The notes below the pieces were generated by a model. It did no database searches. It was not told where the DNA came from and saw nothing but the letters and a program-made list of their open reading frames with translations. The position numbers were made by a program, and so were the translations under genes. DNA of 64,000 nucleotides from Isoetes engelmannii (lineage: Eukaryota > Streptophyta > Lycopodiopsida > Isoetales > Isoetaceae): the NCBI GenBank assembly GCA_011763485.2, contig JAANSK020000021.1:62001-126000 (forward strand), in the 5' to 3' direction. This document shows positions 8,748-16,202 of this stretch, piece by piece (position 1 is the first letter of the stretch; every line of letters begins with the position of its first letter).

Positions 8748-9310
8748 CGTGCTGCTCCGATCGTCTGTTCAGTCAGTCCACCATCCGCGTTCTGGATCGG
8801 CGGAACTGCAGGGAAGTCTTGCCACGCTCGCCTCGCGCGATCAGATGCACGAATGGCTGTGGCAAGCATTTCGTTGAGGTTCGATGTGTGGCAGTGGTAG
8901 CTGGCGCGGCCACCGGTGAGCGACGCACAGCGCCGGCCGTGCCAGTCCCACCGGGAGAACCAAACCGAGAAGCCTGGGTCGTCGCGCCAGCCCATGGTGG
9001 TCACGCGGATCTCGCATTCCCATCCTTCGCCGGCCATTTCCTGAATCAAGGCATCGAGACACGCCGGCTTGCGTGCCTTGTCAGGCGCGGTTTCGATCAA
9101 CGGCAGCGGATAGATGCCGGAAAACATCTGGCGCAGCACGGCCGCCGCCTGCTGCCGGCTGACGCCGGCCGACTGGGCGAGCCAATCCAGGACTTCAGGC
9201 GAGTCGTGGTCGAGTTCCAGCCTGGCGATCTCATCCTTGACGGAACCCGCGGTCTGCCAAGACGATTCCAGTCGACTGACGAAACGGGTCCAGGTAAGCG
9301 GAAAGCCCAT
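8744..9310 (-). CDS. Hypothetical protein, 188 aa
   Basis: Unrecognised soluble protein with several Trp residues and a segment GWECEIRVTTMGWRDDPGFSVWFSRWDW (about 95-125) that looks beta-rich. The coupling to its neighbours (4-bp overlap downstream, 4-bp gap upstream) supports a real gene. Function unknown. Confidence 0.5.
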   Translation of the reverse strand: MGFPLTWTRFVSRLESSWQTAGSVKDEIARLELDHDSPEVLDWLAQSAGVSRQQAAAVLRQMFSGIYPLPLIETAPDKARKPACLDALIQEMAGEGWECEIRVTTMGWRDDPGFSVWFSRWDWHGRRCASLTGGRASYHCHTSNLNEMLATAIRASDRARRAWQDFPAVPPIQNADGGLTEQTIGAAR

Positions 9311-9313
9311 GGC

Positions 9314-9523
9314 TCAGCCCTCCGTCGGCGTCATGCGCCGCTGGAGGGGGCCGATCCAGCCGTGAACAGCGCCCCGGAACTGCTGGTCGGAGCCCAGATA
9401 ACCCCAACGACTCTCAATGAACATCAGGAAGATGTCCTTGAGCAGCCCCGGCATATCCGGGTGATCGATGCGGCAAGCATAGACGCCACGTTCTGTCGGC
9501 GTGCCGGTTTCATAGGTGACCAT
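9314..9523 (-). CDS. Hypothetical small protein, 69 aa
   Basis: The reading frame is longer upstream, but that part is a low-complexity shadow of the neighbouring gene. The ATG at 9523 gives a compact sequence beginning MVTYETGTPTERGVYACRI. This resembles small mobile-element proteins of unknown function in which a W-x-Y pattern (here SRWGYLG) follows. The start overlaps the upstream stop by 14 bp. Confidence 0.5.
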   Translation of the reverse strand: MVTYETGTPTERGVYACRIDHPDMPGLLKDIFLMFIESRWGYLGSDQQFRGAVHGWIGPLQRRMTPTEG

Positions 9524-10001
9524 GGCCAAGCTCCAGGACAGGCTGCGGGATGGGCTGCGGTTCGGGACGGGTAAGCAGGTGGATCCACTCCGCACGCATC
9601 GCGAGGGTTGCCAACGGGCGCGACGCGTTTGCATCGAGGTAGTCGGCGATGCCGGCAACCCAGGCCTCAGCGCCGCGGTAGCTGGTGCGGCCCAGAAACT
9701 GGTCGTCGATCCGGTTCACGAGCGGTACACGACCGGGCCTGTGGACCGACATCGAGAGCCGCGTTTCGCGATGGAACCGCTCGAGGGTCCCCCGCCCAAG
9801 CCCATCGAGATGGGCCCGAATCCATCGTCCGTCGTTGCGGTCCACAACCAGTTCAGCCTTGGGCCCCGGACCCGACAGATCCATTTCCAGCGTACGGATG
9901 TGCCAGCCGGCGTTGGCCAGCGATCGCTGCAAGGCCTGTGCACGCGCCGATACCTGGAGCGCCCCAGACCGGCGGACAGGCGTGTTCATCGCGGGGTTCA
10001 T
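9510..10001 (-). CDS. Hypothetical protein, 163 aa
   Basis: No family recognised. Central region (about 40-110) has an alternating beta pattern with many Arg residues (RWIRAHLDGLGRGTLERFHRETRLS). SD is weak for both ATGs, at 10001 and 9989, so the exact start is open. Part of the leftward operon. Confidence 0.5.
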   Translation of the reverse strand: MNPAMNTPVRRSGALQVSARAQALQRSLANAGWHIRTLEMDLSGPGPKAELVVDRNDGRWIRAHLDGLGRGTLERFHRETRLSMSVHRPGRVPLVNRIDDQFLGRTSYRGAEAWVAGIADYLDANASRPLATLAMRAEWIHLLTRPEPQPIPQPVLELGHGHL

Positions 10002-10026
10002 GGGCTTCGCGCGTCCGATTGCCGAA

Positions 10027-10542
10027 TTACTTGATCGCCGGCACGGCGGTCATCGGCGCCGAGGTGGTTTCGCCGGATGCGATCACGCGCTGGATCTGGT
10101 TGGGCTGAAGCTGGAGCACGCGCGTAAGCACGTTCTGTGCGGGGGCCTCACGCAGCCGTTCAGCGAAACTGCGATGGAACTCCTCCGCCTGCACCCGCAG
10201 CAGGTAGCCCTGCTCGGCAATGAGCAACCGGACGAGGCGGTGCGCGAGGTCCCCGACCAGCTGCGCACGGATTGCGGTCTCGACGATCAGGGCGACATCG
10301 GCGAGCTCGTGCCGGCTGACCGTTGGCGGAGGCACCGCTCTGCACAGGACGACGCCGAAGACAACGATGCTCAGGATGCCGAGATACGGGTCGCGGGCCG
10401 CCATCGCCGCGACGACCAGCACAAGCGCACCGATCATGCATGCTGACCAGACCCGCACCGCGCGCCGATGACGTGCCTGCTCGGCCGCCAGGGCTTGATG
10501 ATGCTGTTCCGCCGTCATGGTGGACCGGGCGATCGTCTTCAT
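10027..10542 (-). CDS. Two-span membrane protein, unknown function
   Basis: 171 residues. Two hydrophobic segments near the N-terminus (about 32-52, SACMIGALVLVVAAMAA, and about 56-71, LGILSIVVFGVVLC) form a membrane hairpin. The C-terminal 100 residues are helical and soluble. The ATG at 10542 is chosen for its AAGGAG Shine-Dalgarno 6 nt upstream. An ATG at 10572 would give an ATGA overlap with the PP-loop gene and is a fair alternative. Confidence 0.55.
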   Translation of the reverse strand: MKTIARSTMTAEQHHQALAAEQARHRRAVRVWSACMIGALVLVVAAMAARDPYLGILSIVVFGVVLCRAVPPPTVSRHELADVALIVETAIRAQLVGDLAHRLVRLLIAEQGYLLRVQAEEFHRSFAERLREAPAQNVLTRVLQLQPNQIQRVIASGETTSAPMTAVPAIK

Positions 10543-10568
10543 GGGGTTCTCCTTGGAAATGTCGTGAT

Positions 10569-11369
10569 TCATGCGGCTGCGTCGAGATCGCCCCAGGCGA
10601 ACGAGCGCCCAAGTCCAGGGGTCCAGTTCTTGCCGGCGGCGCGGCGCGCGTGCGCCTTGGGTAGCGCAGCCGCTTCAATCTGAAGCGCGCGGGCATGAAG
10701 GTCCGGATGGTTTTCGCGCAGCCACAGAATCTCGCTGCGCTTGGACGCCGGGCAGTGAAAGCACGCGGACTTCACCGGTACCGGCAAGCCCACGGCGACG
10801 ATTTCCTGCTCGCAACGCCGACGATCCCAGCCGATCTCGATGAGCGGGAAGCGGTTCGTGAAACCTTCGAGTTCCTTGCCCTCGGCCTTGTAGCGGCGCG
10901 CCGAGTCCCGGGCACCTGCGTCGTAGCCGATGCAGTTCATCACCGGCAGACCCTCGGACCAGGCGCGCAGCGCCGGCTGCCAGCCCCGGATGTACTTGAC
11001 CTGCGGGTCGCGCTTCCAGACCAGCGAACATTGATGGGCGCCGTAGGCCAGCGCCGGAAGCACGCCGAGACGGATGACCGCATCCGATAGTGACTTGTCG
11101 CCCGACTGCGGCCGCCGGTTTCGCACCACCGTGACCGCAGGGAAGCCGACCGATGCCAGCCAGCGATCCATCACCGGCAGATAGGCATAGGTCTCCGGCT
11201 TCTCGTCACCGGTGTCTGCCGTGAGAATCAGGTCGGGCTTTTCGCCTGCCCGCCAGAGCGCAATGAGCATCGCGGTGCTGTCGACGCCAACCCCGTACGA
11301 CACCACGAGCGGCGATCGGGTCGTCGAGCCGGCGATGACAAGGTTCAGAGCGGACTGTTCGGCGTGCAT
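10569..11369 (-). CDS. PAPS-reductase-like PP-loop protein (second of two)
   Basis: 266 residues. PP-loop variant SYGVGVDST at 24-32. Cysteines at 114 (HQCSLVWK) and as CFHC at 203/206 give the same C...CxxC layout as the other PP-loop protein in this window, although the two share little sequence. DTGDEKPETYAYL near 52-64 is typical of phage and plasmid PAPS-reductase-like proteins. Expected chemistry is adenylation of a substrate, perhaps with sulfur or base transfer; the substrate is unknown. ATG at 11369 lies 20 nt after the previous stop; an upstream in-frame start is possible. Second gene of the long leftward operon. Confidence 0.7.
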   Translation of the reverse strand: MHAEQSALNLVIAGSTTRSPLVVSYGVGVDSTAMLIALWRAGEKPDLILTADTGDEKPETYAYLPVMDRWLASVGFPAVTVVRNRRPQSGDKSLSDAVIRLGVLPALAYGAHQCSLVWKRDPQVKYIRGWQPALRAWSEGLPVMNCIGYDAGARDSARRYKAEGKELEGFTNRFPLIEIGWDRRRCEQEIVAVGLPVPVKSACFHCPASKRSEILWLRENHPDLHARALQIEAAALPKAHARRAAGKNWTPGLGRSFAWGDLDAAA

Positions 11370-11389
11370 GTTCACGGTCTCGATATTCG

Positions 11390-11638
11390 TCAGGCGGTCG
11401 GCGCCGTGGCATTCCGTTCGGCCAGCCAAGTTGCGGCGATCCGTGGTTTTGCCAGTTCAACCAGTCGTTCACGTCCTGCCCGGTCGTCAGTCCCGAATTC
11501 CTTCCAGAACGCGACCCGGTCCTTGATGCCGGCGAGCCGCTCAAGCTGACCGTAGGTGACCGCACCGTTGATGGTTCTGGCGATGTGTCGTTCCATCCGA
11601 GATGGCGGTGCCTTGATCTGACAATCCGGTTTGGTCAT
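11390..11638 (-). CDS. Hypothetical protein, 82 aa
   Basis: Small protein with a helix-turn-helix-like middle (NGAVTYGQLERLAGIKDRVAFWKEFG, about 24-49). This could make it a small DNA-binding regulator, but no family match is claimed. It is the first gene after the promoter at 11678-11706 and could autoregulate the operon. Confidence 0.5.
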   Translation of the reverse strand: MTKPDCQIKAPPSRMERHIARTINGAVTYGQLERLAGIKDRVAFWKEFGTDDRAGRERLVELAKPRIAATWLAERNATAPTA

Positions 11639-11677
11639 GTGTTGATTAACCGTCGCATGGTGTGCTGCCGTGTAGCT

Positions 11678-11718
11678 AGTCTAGCTAACTGCACAACACG
11701 TTGCTAGTAGCGCGTTAC
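11678..11718 (-). promoter_or_regulatory. Promoter of the long leftward operon, with upstream dyad
   Basis: Leftward -10 TAGACT (11683-11678), followed by AGCTACAC, with a weak -35 TAGCAA (11706-11701) at 17 bp. Immediately upstream sits GTAGCGCGTTAC (11707-11718), the same dyad found at two other promoters. The rest of the 11639-11855 gap shows nothing else. Confidence 0.5.
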
Positions 11719-11855
11719 GGTTATTCGCCTGTTGGCGACGATCCAATGCTGATTTCGAGCACCGTTTGTCGGATCGATGGGCGCGCGTATGCTCCCGCGG
11801 CAGGGGCGTCGATCGAGTGGGTTACCGGCGCGACCGGCAAACGTGTCTGCAGAAG

Positions 11856-12083
11856 CTAGGGCTTCTGGAGTTTCGCAGTCGTAACGGGGCACGCCCCATG
11901 GGCGTGAGAGACATGGCGCCAGACCACGATTGACGCCACTGCCGCAATGAGCGCGCAGATAACGGCGATCTTGATGTCCGTGGCGCCTATGGCGGCGCTG
12001 GTCATGACCAGCGCGACGAAGATCTTGAAGGCGAGCGCCAAGGTGCTGAACTGCCACCACCGCAGAAGTCGATGGCCGAGCAT
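11856..12083 (-). CDS. Small two-span membrane protein
   Basis: 75 residues with two hydrophobic stretches (about 12-32 and 38-56) and a short loop, so probably an inner-membrane hairpin. It lies directly after the TraT/IcmJ-like gene (3-bp gap) at the end of the transfer operon. It may be a minor transfer protein comparable in position to TraS, but no sequence match supports a name. Confidence 0.5.
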   Translation of the reverse strand: MLGHRLLRWWQFSTLALAFKIFVALVMTSAAIGATDIKIAVICALIAAVASIVVWRHVSHAHGACPVTTAKLQKP

Positions 12084-12086
12084 GGG

Positions 12087-12836
12087 CTACTGGGTTCGCC
12101 GAATCTTGTGCGTGGGAATCTGCAGCTGGGGTCGCTCCAGCGTCTCGATGAGCTTGCCCATCAGCGTTGCCCAGGTCGCCGGCGGGATCCGCTTCGCGTA
12201 GACCTCGTGCGCCCAGAACGTCATGGGTTCCTCGAATCGATCGACATTGGGCAGAAAGATCATCTCGGGAAACTGGCGCGCGAAATCATTGACCAGCCGC
12301 TGACTGCCCGTCTGAAGCCACGAGGAAAAAAGCCGCACATCACCGGTGAAGCCATTGAGAACCGGCAGTGTCTCAGCGAAGCGTTCCTGAAGCATTCTCC
12401 AGACCGTATCGGCCATCGCCGCATACGGCTTGACCTCCAGCAGACGAGCCACGCCGAGGGTGCGGGTGAGATGGATCATCTGGACCTGCGTGATCCCCGG
12501 CATTGAGGCGATCCACCCTTGTGGCTCGCGCTCGTCCATGTTCATCAGCAGGCCGACATGGGTGATGGTGTGACACAGCGGGCAGATCGCGGCCAGGTTG
12601 CTGGCGATGCTGTTGCTGTGATTGTGATCGAGGTGATGCACCTCAAGGCTGCCGCTCTCGTTGTGCGGTGCGCTCACCGAGATAAAGCCACATCCGGCAC
12701 AGGTGAACTCGTGCCGGATGAGAATGGATTGCCGGAGGCGGTCGAACAGCGAACCGTGGACCCCGTTGTTGGGGTCCACGATCCGCCAGTACGGCGCCGG
12801 CTTTGCTGCCAGCGTCAGATCGACCGAGGAGGGCAT
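12087..12836 (-). CDS. TraT/IcmJ (DotN)-like HNH-type zinc protein of the coupling complex
   Basis: 249 residues. Zinc site of HNH type: CAGC at 46-49, EVHHLDHNHSNS at 65-76, CPLCH at 85-89. IcmJ/DotN of Legionella and TraT of IncI plasmids carry this site and attach to the DotL/TrbC coupling ATPase. It sits after TraR and TraQ homologues, as in R64. Endonuclease activity is not implied for this family. A 10-bp hairpin (12755-12780) lies inside the early coding region. Start ATG at 12836. Confidence 0.7.
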   Translation of the reverse strand: MPSSVDLTLAAKPAPYWRIVDPNNGVHGSLFDRLRQSILIRHEFTCAGCGFISVSAPHNESGSLEVHHLDHNHSNSIASNLAAICPLCHTITHVGLLMNMDEREPQGWIASMPGITQVQMIHLTRTLGVARLLEVKPYAAMADTVWRMLQERFAETLPVLNGFTGDVRLFSSWLQTGSQRLVNDFARQFPEMIFLPNVDRFEEPMTFWAHEVYAKRIPPATWATLMGKLIETLERPQLQIPTHKIRRTQ

Positions 12837-12845
12837 CAGGCCTGC

Positions 12846-13232
12846 TTACGGGCGGGCGTCGTTGTAGGCGTCCAGGCCACCGGTTTCCGCAGCGCCGTCG
12901 ATGCCGAAGGTGTCCTGGAACACGTCGGTCATGGTGACCGCCGCGACCATCAGCGCACCGGCAAGGGCAATGCCGAACATCTGCATCGGCTTGACCTGCT
13001 GGTCATCCTTCGCACCGTAGGTGCCCTTGTAGATACCGTAGACCACCATCGCGAAGCCGACGAAGCCGGCGGCGAGAACGGCGAAGGTCTGGCCCTGGTT
13101 TGCCTGGGTGCCCCAGCCGACGCTCAGTTCACCGAGCGATTCGGCGTGCGCCAGCGGCGCCATCAGCAGGGTGCCGAGAATCGCCAATGCAGCGGCCTTG
13201 GAGCGCCCCATCCACTTGTTGTTGAGCTTCAT
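12846..13232 (-). CDS. TraR/IcmD (DotP)-like membrane protein
   Basis: 128 residues. N-terminal signal-like helix (about 12-33, AAALAILGTLLMAPLAHA) followed by two hydrophobic segments (about 50-72 and 86-106), as in IcmD/DotP and IncI TraR. ATG at 13232 is preceded by GAGG at 8 nt; an upstream extension in the same frame lacks support. By family knowledge it is an inner-membrane part of the Dot/Icm-type apparatus. Assignment rests on topology, length and operon position between the TraQ and TraT homologues. Confidence 0.6.
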   Translation of the reverse strand: MKLNNKWMGRSKAAALAILGTLLMAPLAHAESLGELSVGWGTQANQGQTFAVLAAGFVGFAMVVYGIYKGTYGAKDDQQVKPMQMFGIALAGALMVAAVTMTDVFQDTFGIDGAAETGGLDAYNDARP

Positions 13233-13301
13233 GTGTTCATCCTCGATGCAAGATTGGCGGGCGCAGATGGTTGAGGTTTGATCGTCCATAGGGGGAGCTC
13301 C

Positions 13302-13838
13302 CTACAGATAATCCCGGAGCGGATTGGTGTGGCCCGCCGAGGCCGCCAATACGTCCAGCACTTCCATGAAATTGGCGCCGATCGTCCCGAAGATCAGGAA
13401 CGTCACAGCGGTCCAGAAGCCAGGCCCGTTGCGGCGCGCAGCCGCTTCCAGCGTGGCCATGTGATAAGTGCCTCTGAGCACGGCGTAGTAGCCGATGAGG
13501 TTGGTCAGGGCGACCACCACCGACAACATCACGACAAATTCGCTGGCCGCCGCGGGCGGTGTGTAAGCCAGCAGGTCGACAGGGTTGGCCTTGTCGGCCA
13601 GGATCGTCTGCGAAAGAGAGGTGAGCCACCCGGATTCGGCGACCATCACGCCCCCCATCAGGCTGGCCAGAAATGCCGCCTGGCGTGAGACCTTTGCGGT
13701 CGGCAGGCCGGCGATTCCGAACCAGTACATGCCAAGGCAAACCAGCGAGAACCCGATGATCATGAACAGCGAGTTCATGAAGGTCGCGAGACCGGCAATG
13801 TTGTTGCCGATCGCGATCAGGGTTGCCTTGGCGTCCAT
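13302..13838 (-). CDS. TraQ/IcmC (DotE)-like multispan membrane protein
   Basis: 178 residues with four hydrophobic segments (about 20-40, 55-75, 98-120 and 140-162). Length and topology match IncI TraQ and IcmC/DotE. It lies between the TraP and TraR homologues, the order known from R64. Inner-membrane component of the conjugation machine with no known enzymatic role. Confidence 0.6.
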   Translation of the reverse strand: MDAKATLIAIGNNIAGLATFMNSLFMIIGFSLVCLGMYWFGIAGLPTAKVSRQAAFLASLMGGVMVAESGWLTSLSQTILADKANPVDLLAYTPPAAASEFVVMLSVVVALTNLIGYYAVLRGTYHMATLEAAARRNGPGFWTAVTFLIFGTIGANFMEVLDVLAASAGHTNPLRDYL

Positions 13839-13852
13839 GGATTAGCGGCTCC

Positions 13853-15412
13853 TCATGGCACGACGGCAAACGCCGTCGACGTCGAGGCATCAAGAACCGC
13901 CTGGGTGCCGATGCGGACCTGGCTGGTGTAGACGGCGCCACCTGGATCGAGGCGAGTCACCGTGCCGCTCTGGTCGTCGGCCACCGGCGTGCCGATCGTC
14001 ACGACCTGCATTTCGCGCGTGACGACGCTGCGGAGAATTGCCCGAGTGGCGGTCACGCCCTGTACGACCCAGGCTCGGGACAGCGGCAGGTCGGGTGTCG
14101 AGTTGTCGACTGCGACAATCCCGGGCGTGCTGCCCGAACCGCGCTTGAAGGTCACATTGATGGTGCCGTGACGGCCGTCCTGATCCATCTTCACGGTCAC
14201 GTTCGGCGTGACACCGACCGATGTCGCGAATCGAACGCTACGGCCTGGCTCTTCTCCGCGCTTGGTGATCCAGACACGGTTGACGAGACCGGCGGGAACC
14301 AGCGGCGGACTGACGAGGAAGCGGGCACGGTCGATCTGCATGCGCAGGATTCGCCCACCTGCCTCCGTGCTGATTTTCGGTACCGGCTTTTCACCAACGA
14401 ACCGGAAGCTGGCGCGTGTATCGCCCGGCAGGCCACCCAGTTCCACGCTGTAGATGTCGCGAAGCGATCCTTCGAGCGGCGACGACGGCTGCGCGGTCTG
14501 GGAAACTGCAACCGGTCCCGGTGCGCGTGCAGGCCGCGCTTCAGCGCGCCGCGGCTTGTCCGACTGCCCAGGTGTGGCACTGGCGACGTCGGATATGCCT
14601 GCGGCACCCGATGCTGCCTTTTCGATGCTGGCTACCGTCGGCCCGCGCGTTTTCCCAGTCTCCAGCGCGGTCAGGCGCTGTTCGAAACCGTCCAGGCGTG
14701 CCTTGAGGATGTTGTTGACCGCCACATCAACCTGACGCGCCGATTCGCGGGACAGTGCTTCGGCAAGATCCGTGCGGAGCGCACTCGTCCGGCTCTCGAT
14801 CAGGGCAACCACGGCCGGATCAACGGCAGCGGCCAAAGGATCGAGCGCAGTGGCTGAGGGAGGGGGGACCGCCTTGCTTGAAGCAAGCTGTTCAGGCGTG
14901 ACCGGTGCCACCACCGGGGCCACCACTGGGTCCGCTGTCGAGATCGTTGCGGGTGCCGACTCGATCGTTGCCTGATTCGAATTCGGCTGGTTTTCGGCAG
15001 GCGTGGTGTTACGGGCCGGATCGAGGGGATCTCCGGGCAGTCCGGGTGCCGGAGGTGGATCGTAGAGACCACCGTCCGCCTGAACGGCAGCCGCAATCTC
15101 ACTTTCGGTGTCACCTGTTGCGGTCTCGGGCAGCGGGCCGTCCGCCGGCACCGGCTGCGACGCGGGTGCAGCAACCGTGTTCCCTTCGGTATAGCCACCC
15201 TCCGACGGGATGCCGGGCGAGTTGGCGCTGGGTGCTGCAGGTCTGGCCTTCTTGCTCGGCAGGAATGCCGTCACTGCCGCTGCACCCACGAAGGCGACGG
15301 CCACCATCGCAATGAGGGGCTTCTTGCTGGTCTTGAGCTTGACCGGTGCCTCGGCCGAATCTTCGATCGGAGTAGCAGGTGCGTCGAGCTTCGGGGTCTT
15401 CTTTTGGAACAC
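13853..15412 (-). CDS. TraP/IcmG (DotF)-like inner-membrane protein, enlarged
   Basis: 519 residues, starting at GTG 15412 with GGAGA 6 nt upstream. One transmembrane helix (about 33-52) follows a short cytoplasmic tail. Residues about 55-185 are Pro/Ala/Thr-rich and presumably an extended periplasmic linker. About 190-260 is a coiled coil, and the C-terminal 200 residues are a beta-rich domain. IcmG/DotF and TraP have the same design but are normally roughly half this length, so the linker is expanded here. Called mainly from operon position (after TraO, before TraQ) and architecture. Confidence 0.55.
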   Translation of the reverse strand: MFQKKTPKLDAPATPIEDSAEAPVKLKTSKKPLIAMVAVAFVGAAAVTAFLPSKKARPAAPSANSPGIPSEGGYTEGNTVAAPASQPVPADGPLPETATGDTESEIAAAVQADGGLYDPPPAPGLPGDPLDPARNTTPAENQPNSNQATIESAPATISTADPVVAPVVAPVTPEQLASSKAVPPPSATALDPLAAAVDPAVVALIESRTSALRTDLAEALSRESARQVDVAVNNILKARLDGFEQRLTALETGKTRGPTVASIEKAASGAAGISDVASATPGQSDKPRRAEARPARAPGPVAVSQTAQPSSPLEGSLRDIYSVELGGLPGDTRASFRFVGEKPVPKISTEAGGRILRMQIDRARFLVSPPLVPAGLVNRVWITKRGEEPGRSVRFATSVGVTPNVTVKMDQDGRHGTINVTFKRGSGSTPGIVAVDNSTPDLPLSRAWVVQGVTATRAILRSVVTREMQVVTIGTPVADDQSGTVTRLDPGGAVYTSQVRIGTQAVLDASTSTAFAVVP

Positions 15413-15496
15413 GTTCGATCTCCAGTCAGGCGGACAGGGCGGTTGGGATCTGCTGGGTCATCGGTCCGCCTCCTGTTCCGTGTGTGGTGATCGCCG

Positions 15497-15528
15497 GTAT
15501 ACCGTTACTAGCGTATAGCGCCGATCTA
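15497..15528 (-). promoter_or_regulatory. Probable promoter/operator region before the traP-like gene
   Basis: The 163-bp gap 15413-15575 holds a leftward TATACG (15517-15512) followed by CTAG, a second -10-like TAGATC (15528-15523), and GTATACCGTTAC (15497-15508). The last resembles one half of the recurring GTANCGCGTTAC dyad. No clear -35 was found. Confidence 0.35.
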
Positions 15529-15575
15529 GCATGTGTGCAGTACAGAATTGACCACCTCGGGCAACAACTTCGGGT

Positions 15576-16202
15576 TTAGCCCAGCAGTTGCGCTTGTGGA
15601 CTGTCGATTGACGCGGCATCACCTGGCTTGGCCGGTTGCTGCCAAAGCGGGATACGTCTGGACTTCGGTCGATCGACTGCTTCAGGAGCACGAATACCCG
15701 GATTGGCCGCAATGTGCTGCTGCACGCGTTCTGCCAGCCGATCGCTGATGGCTTCGCCCCTTTCACCTGAGATTGCCGACATCCGGATCTGGTAACGGGA
15801 GGCTGGGAGGCGCGCCAGGGCCGCAACTTCAGCAGCATGACGTCGATGCTCGGCATCCTGGTCTGTCGGAACATCGGCCGCCATGCGGGCGCGTAGGTCC
15901 GCAATGAAATCCGAGCCTCGGGTTTCAGAGAGCCGCTCGAGCGCCTGATCGACGGCCGTAGGCGGCATGAGTTGGTAGACCCGCGCGAAAGCATTGCGGA
16001 CGAGATTGTCGATCGCAACCGTGTCGCCGGCCACCAGATGATGCGTTGCCGTCAGCCGTGCAGATCGCCGCGAACCCGCTTCGGCCATCTCGGCGAGCCG
16101 CGCTGGGAGCTTGTCAGTGAACTGAGCGGCCAAGGCCGCATATTCGGTGATGTGTCGCAGATGCTCCTCGGCGGCCTGGTAATCCGGCGCAATGATCTGC
16201 AT
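15576..16202 (-). CDS. Hypothetical helical protein between TraO and TraP homologues
   Basis: 208 residues, mostly alpha-helical, no signal peptide and no transmembrane helix. It starts in the last base of the traO-like gene, so it is translationally coupled to it. R64 has no obvious counterpart at this point. A cytosolic accessory factor of the transfer apparatus is the most that can be inferred. Confidence 0.55.
   Translation of the reverse strand: MQIIAPDYQAAEEHLRHITEYAALAAQFTDKLPARLAEMAEAGSRRSARLTATHHLVAGDTVAIDNLVRNAFARVYQLMPPTAVDQALERLSETRGSDFIADLRARMAADVPTDQDAEHRRHAAEVAALARLPASRYQIRMSAISGERGEAISDRLAERVQQHIAANPGIRAPEAVDRPKSRRIPLWQQPAKPGDAASIDSPQAQLLG

Noticed and set aside
12755-12780. 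10-bp GC hairpin as a terminator
   Set aside because: It lies inside the icmJ-like coding region and no T-run follows on either strand.
13823-14857. 344-aa + strand frame opposite the traP-like gene
   Set aside because: Antisense to a well-supported transfer gene; composition typical of shadow frames (Arg, Gly, His).
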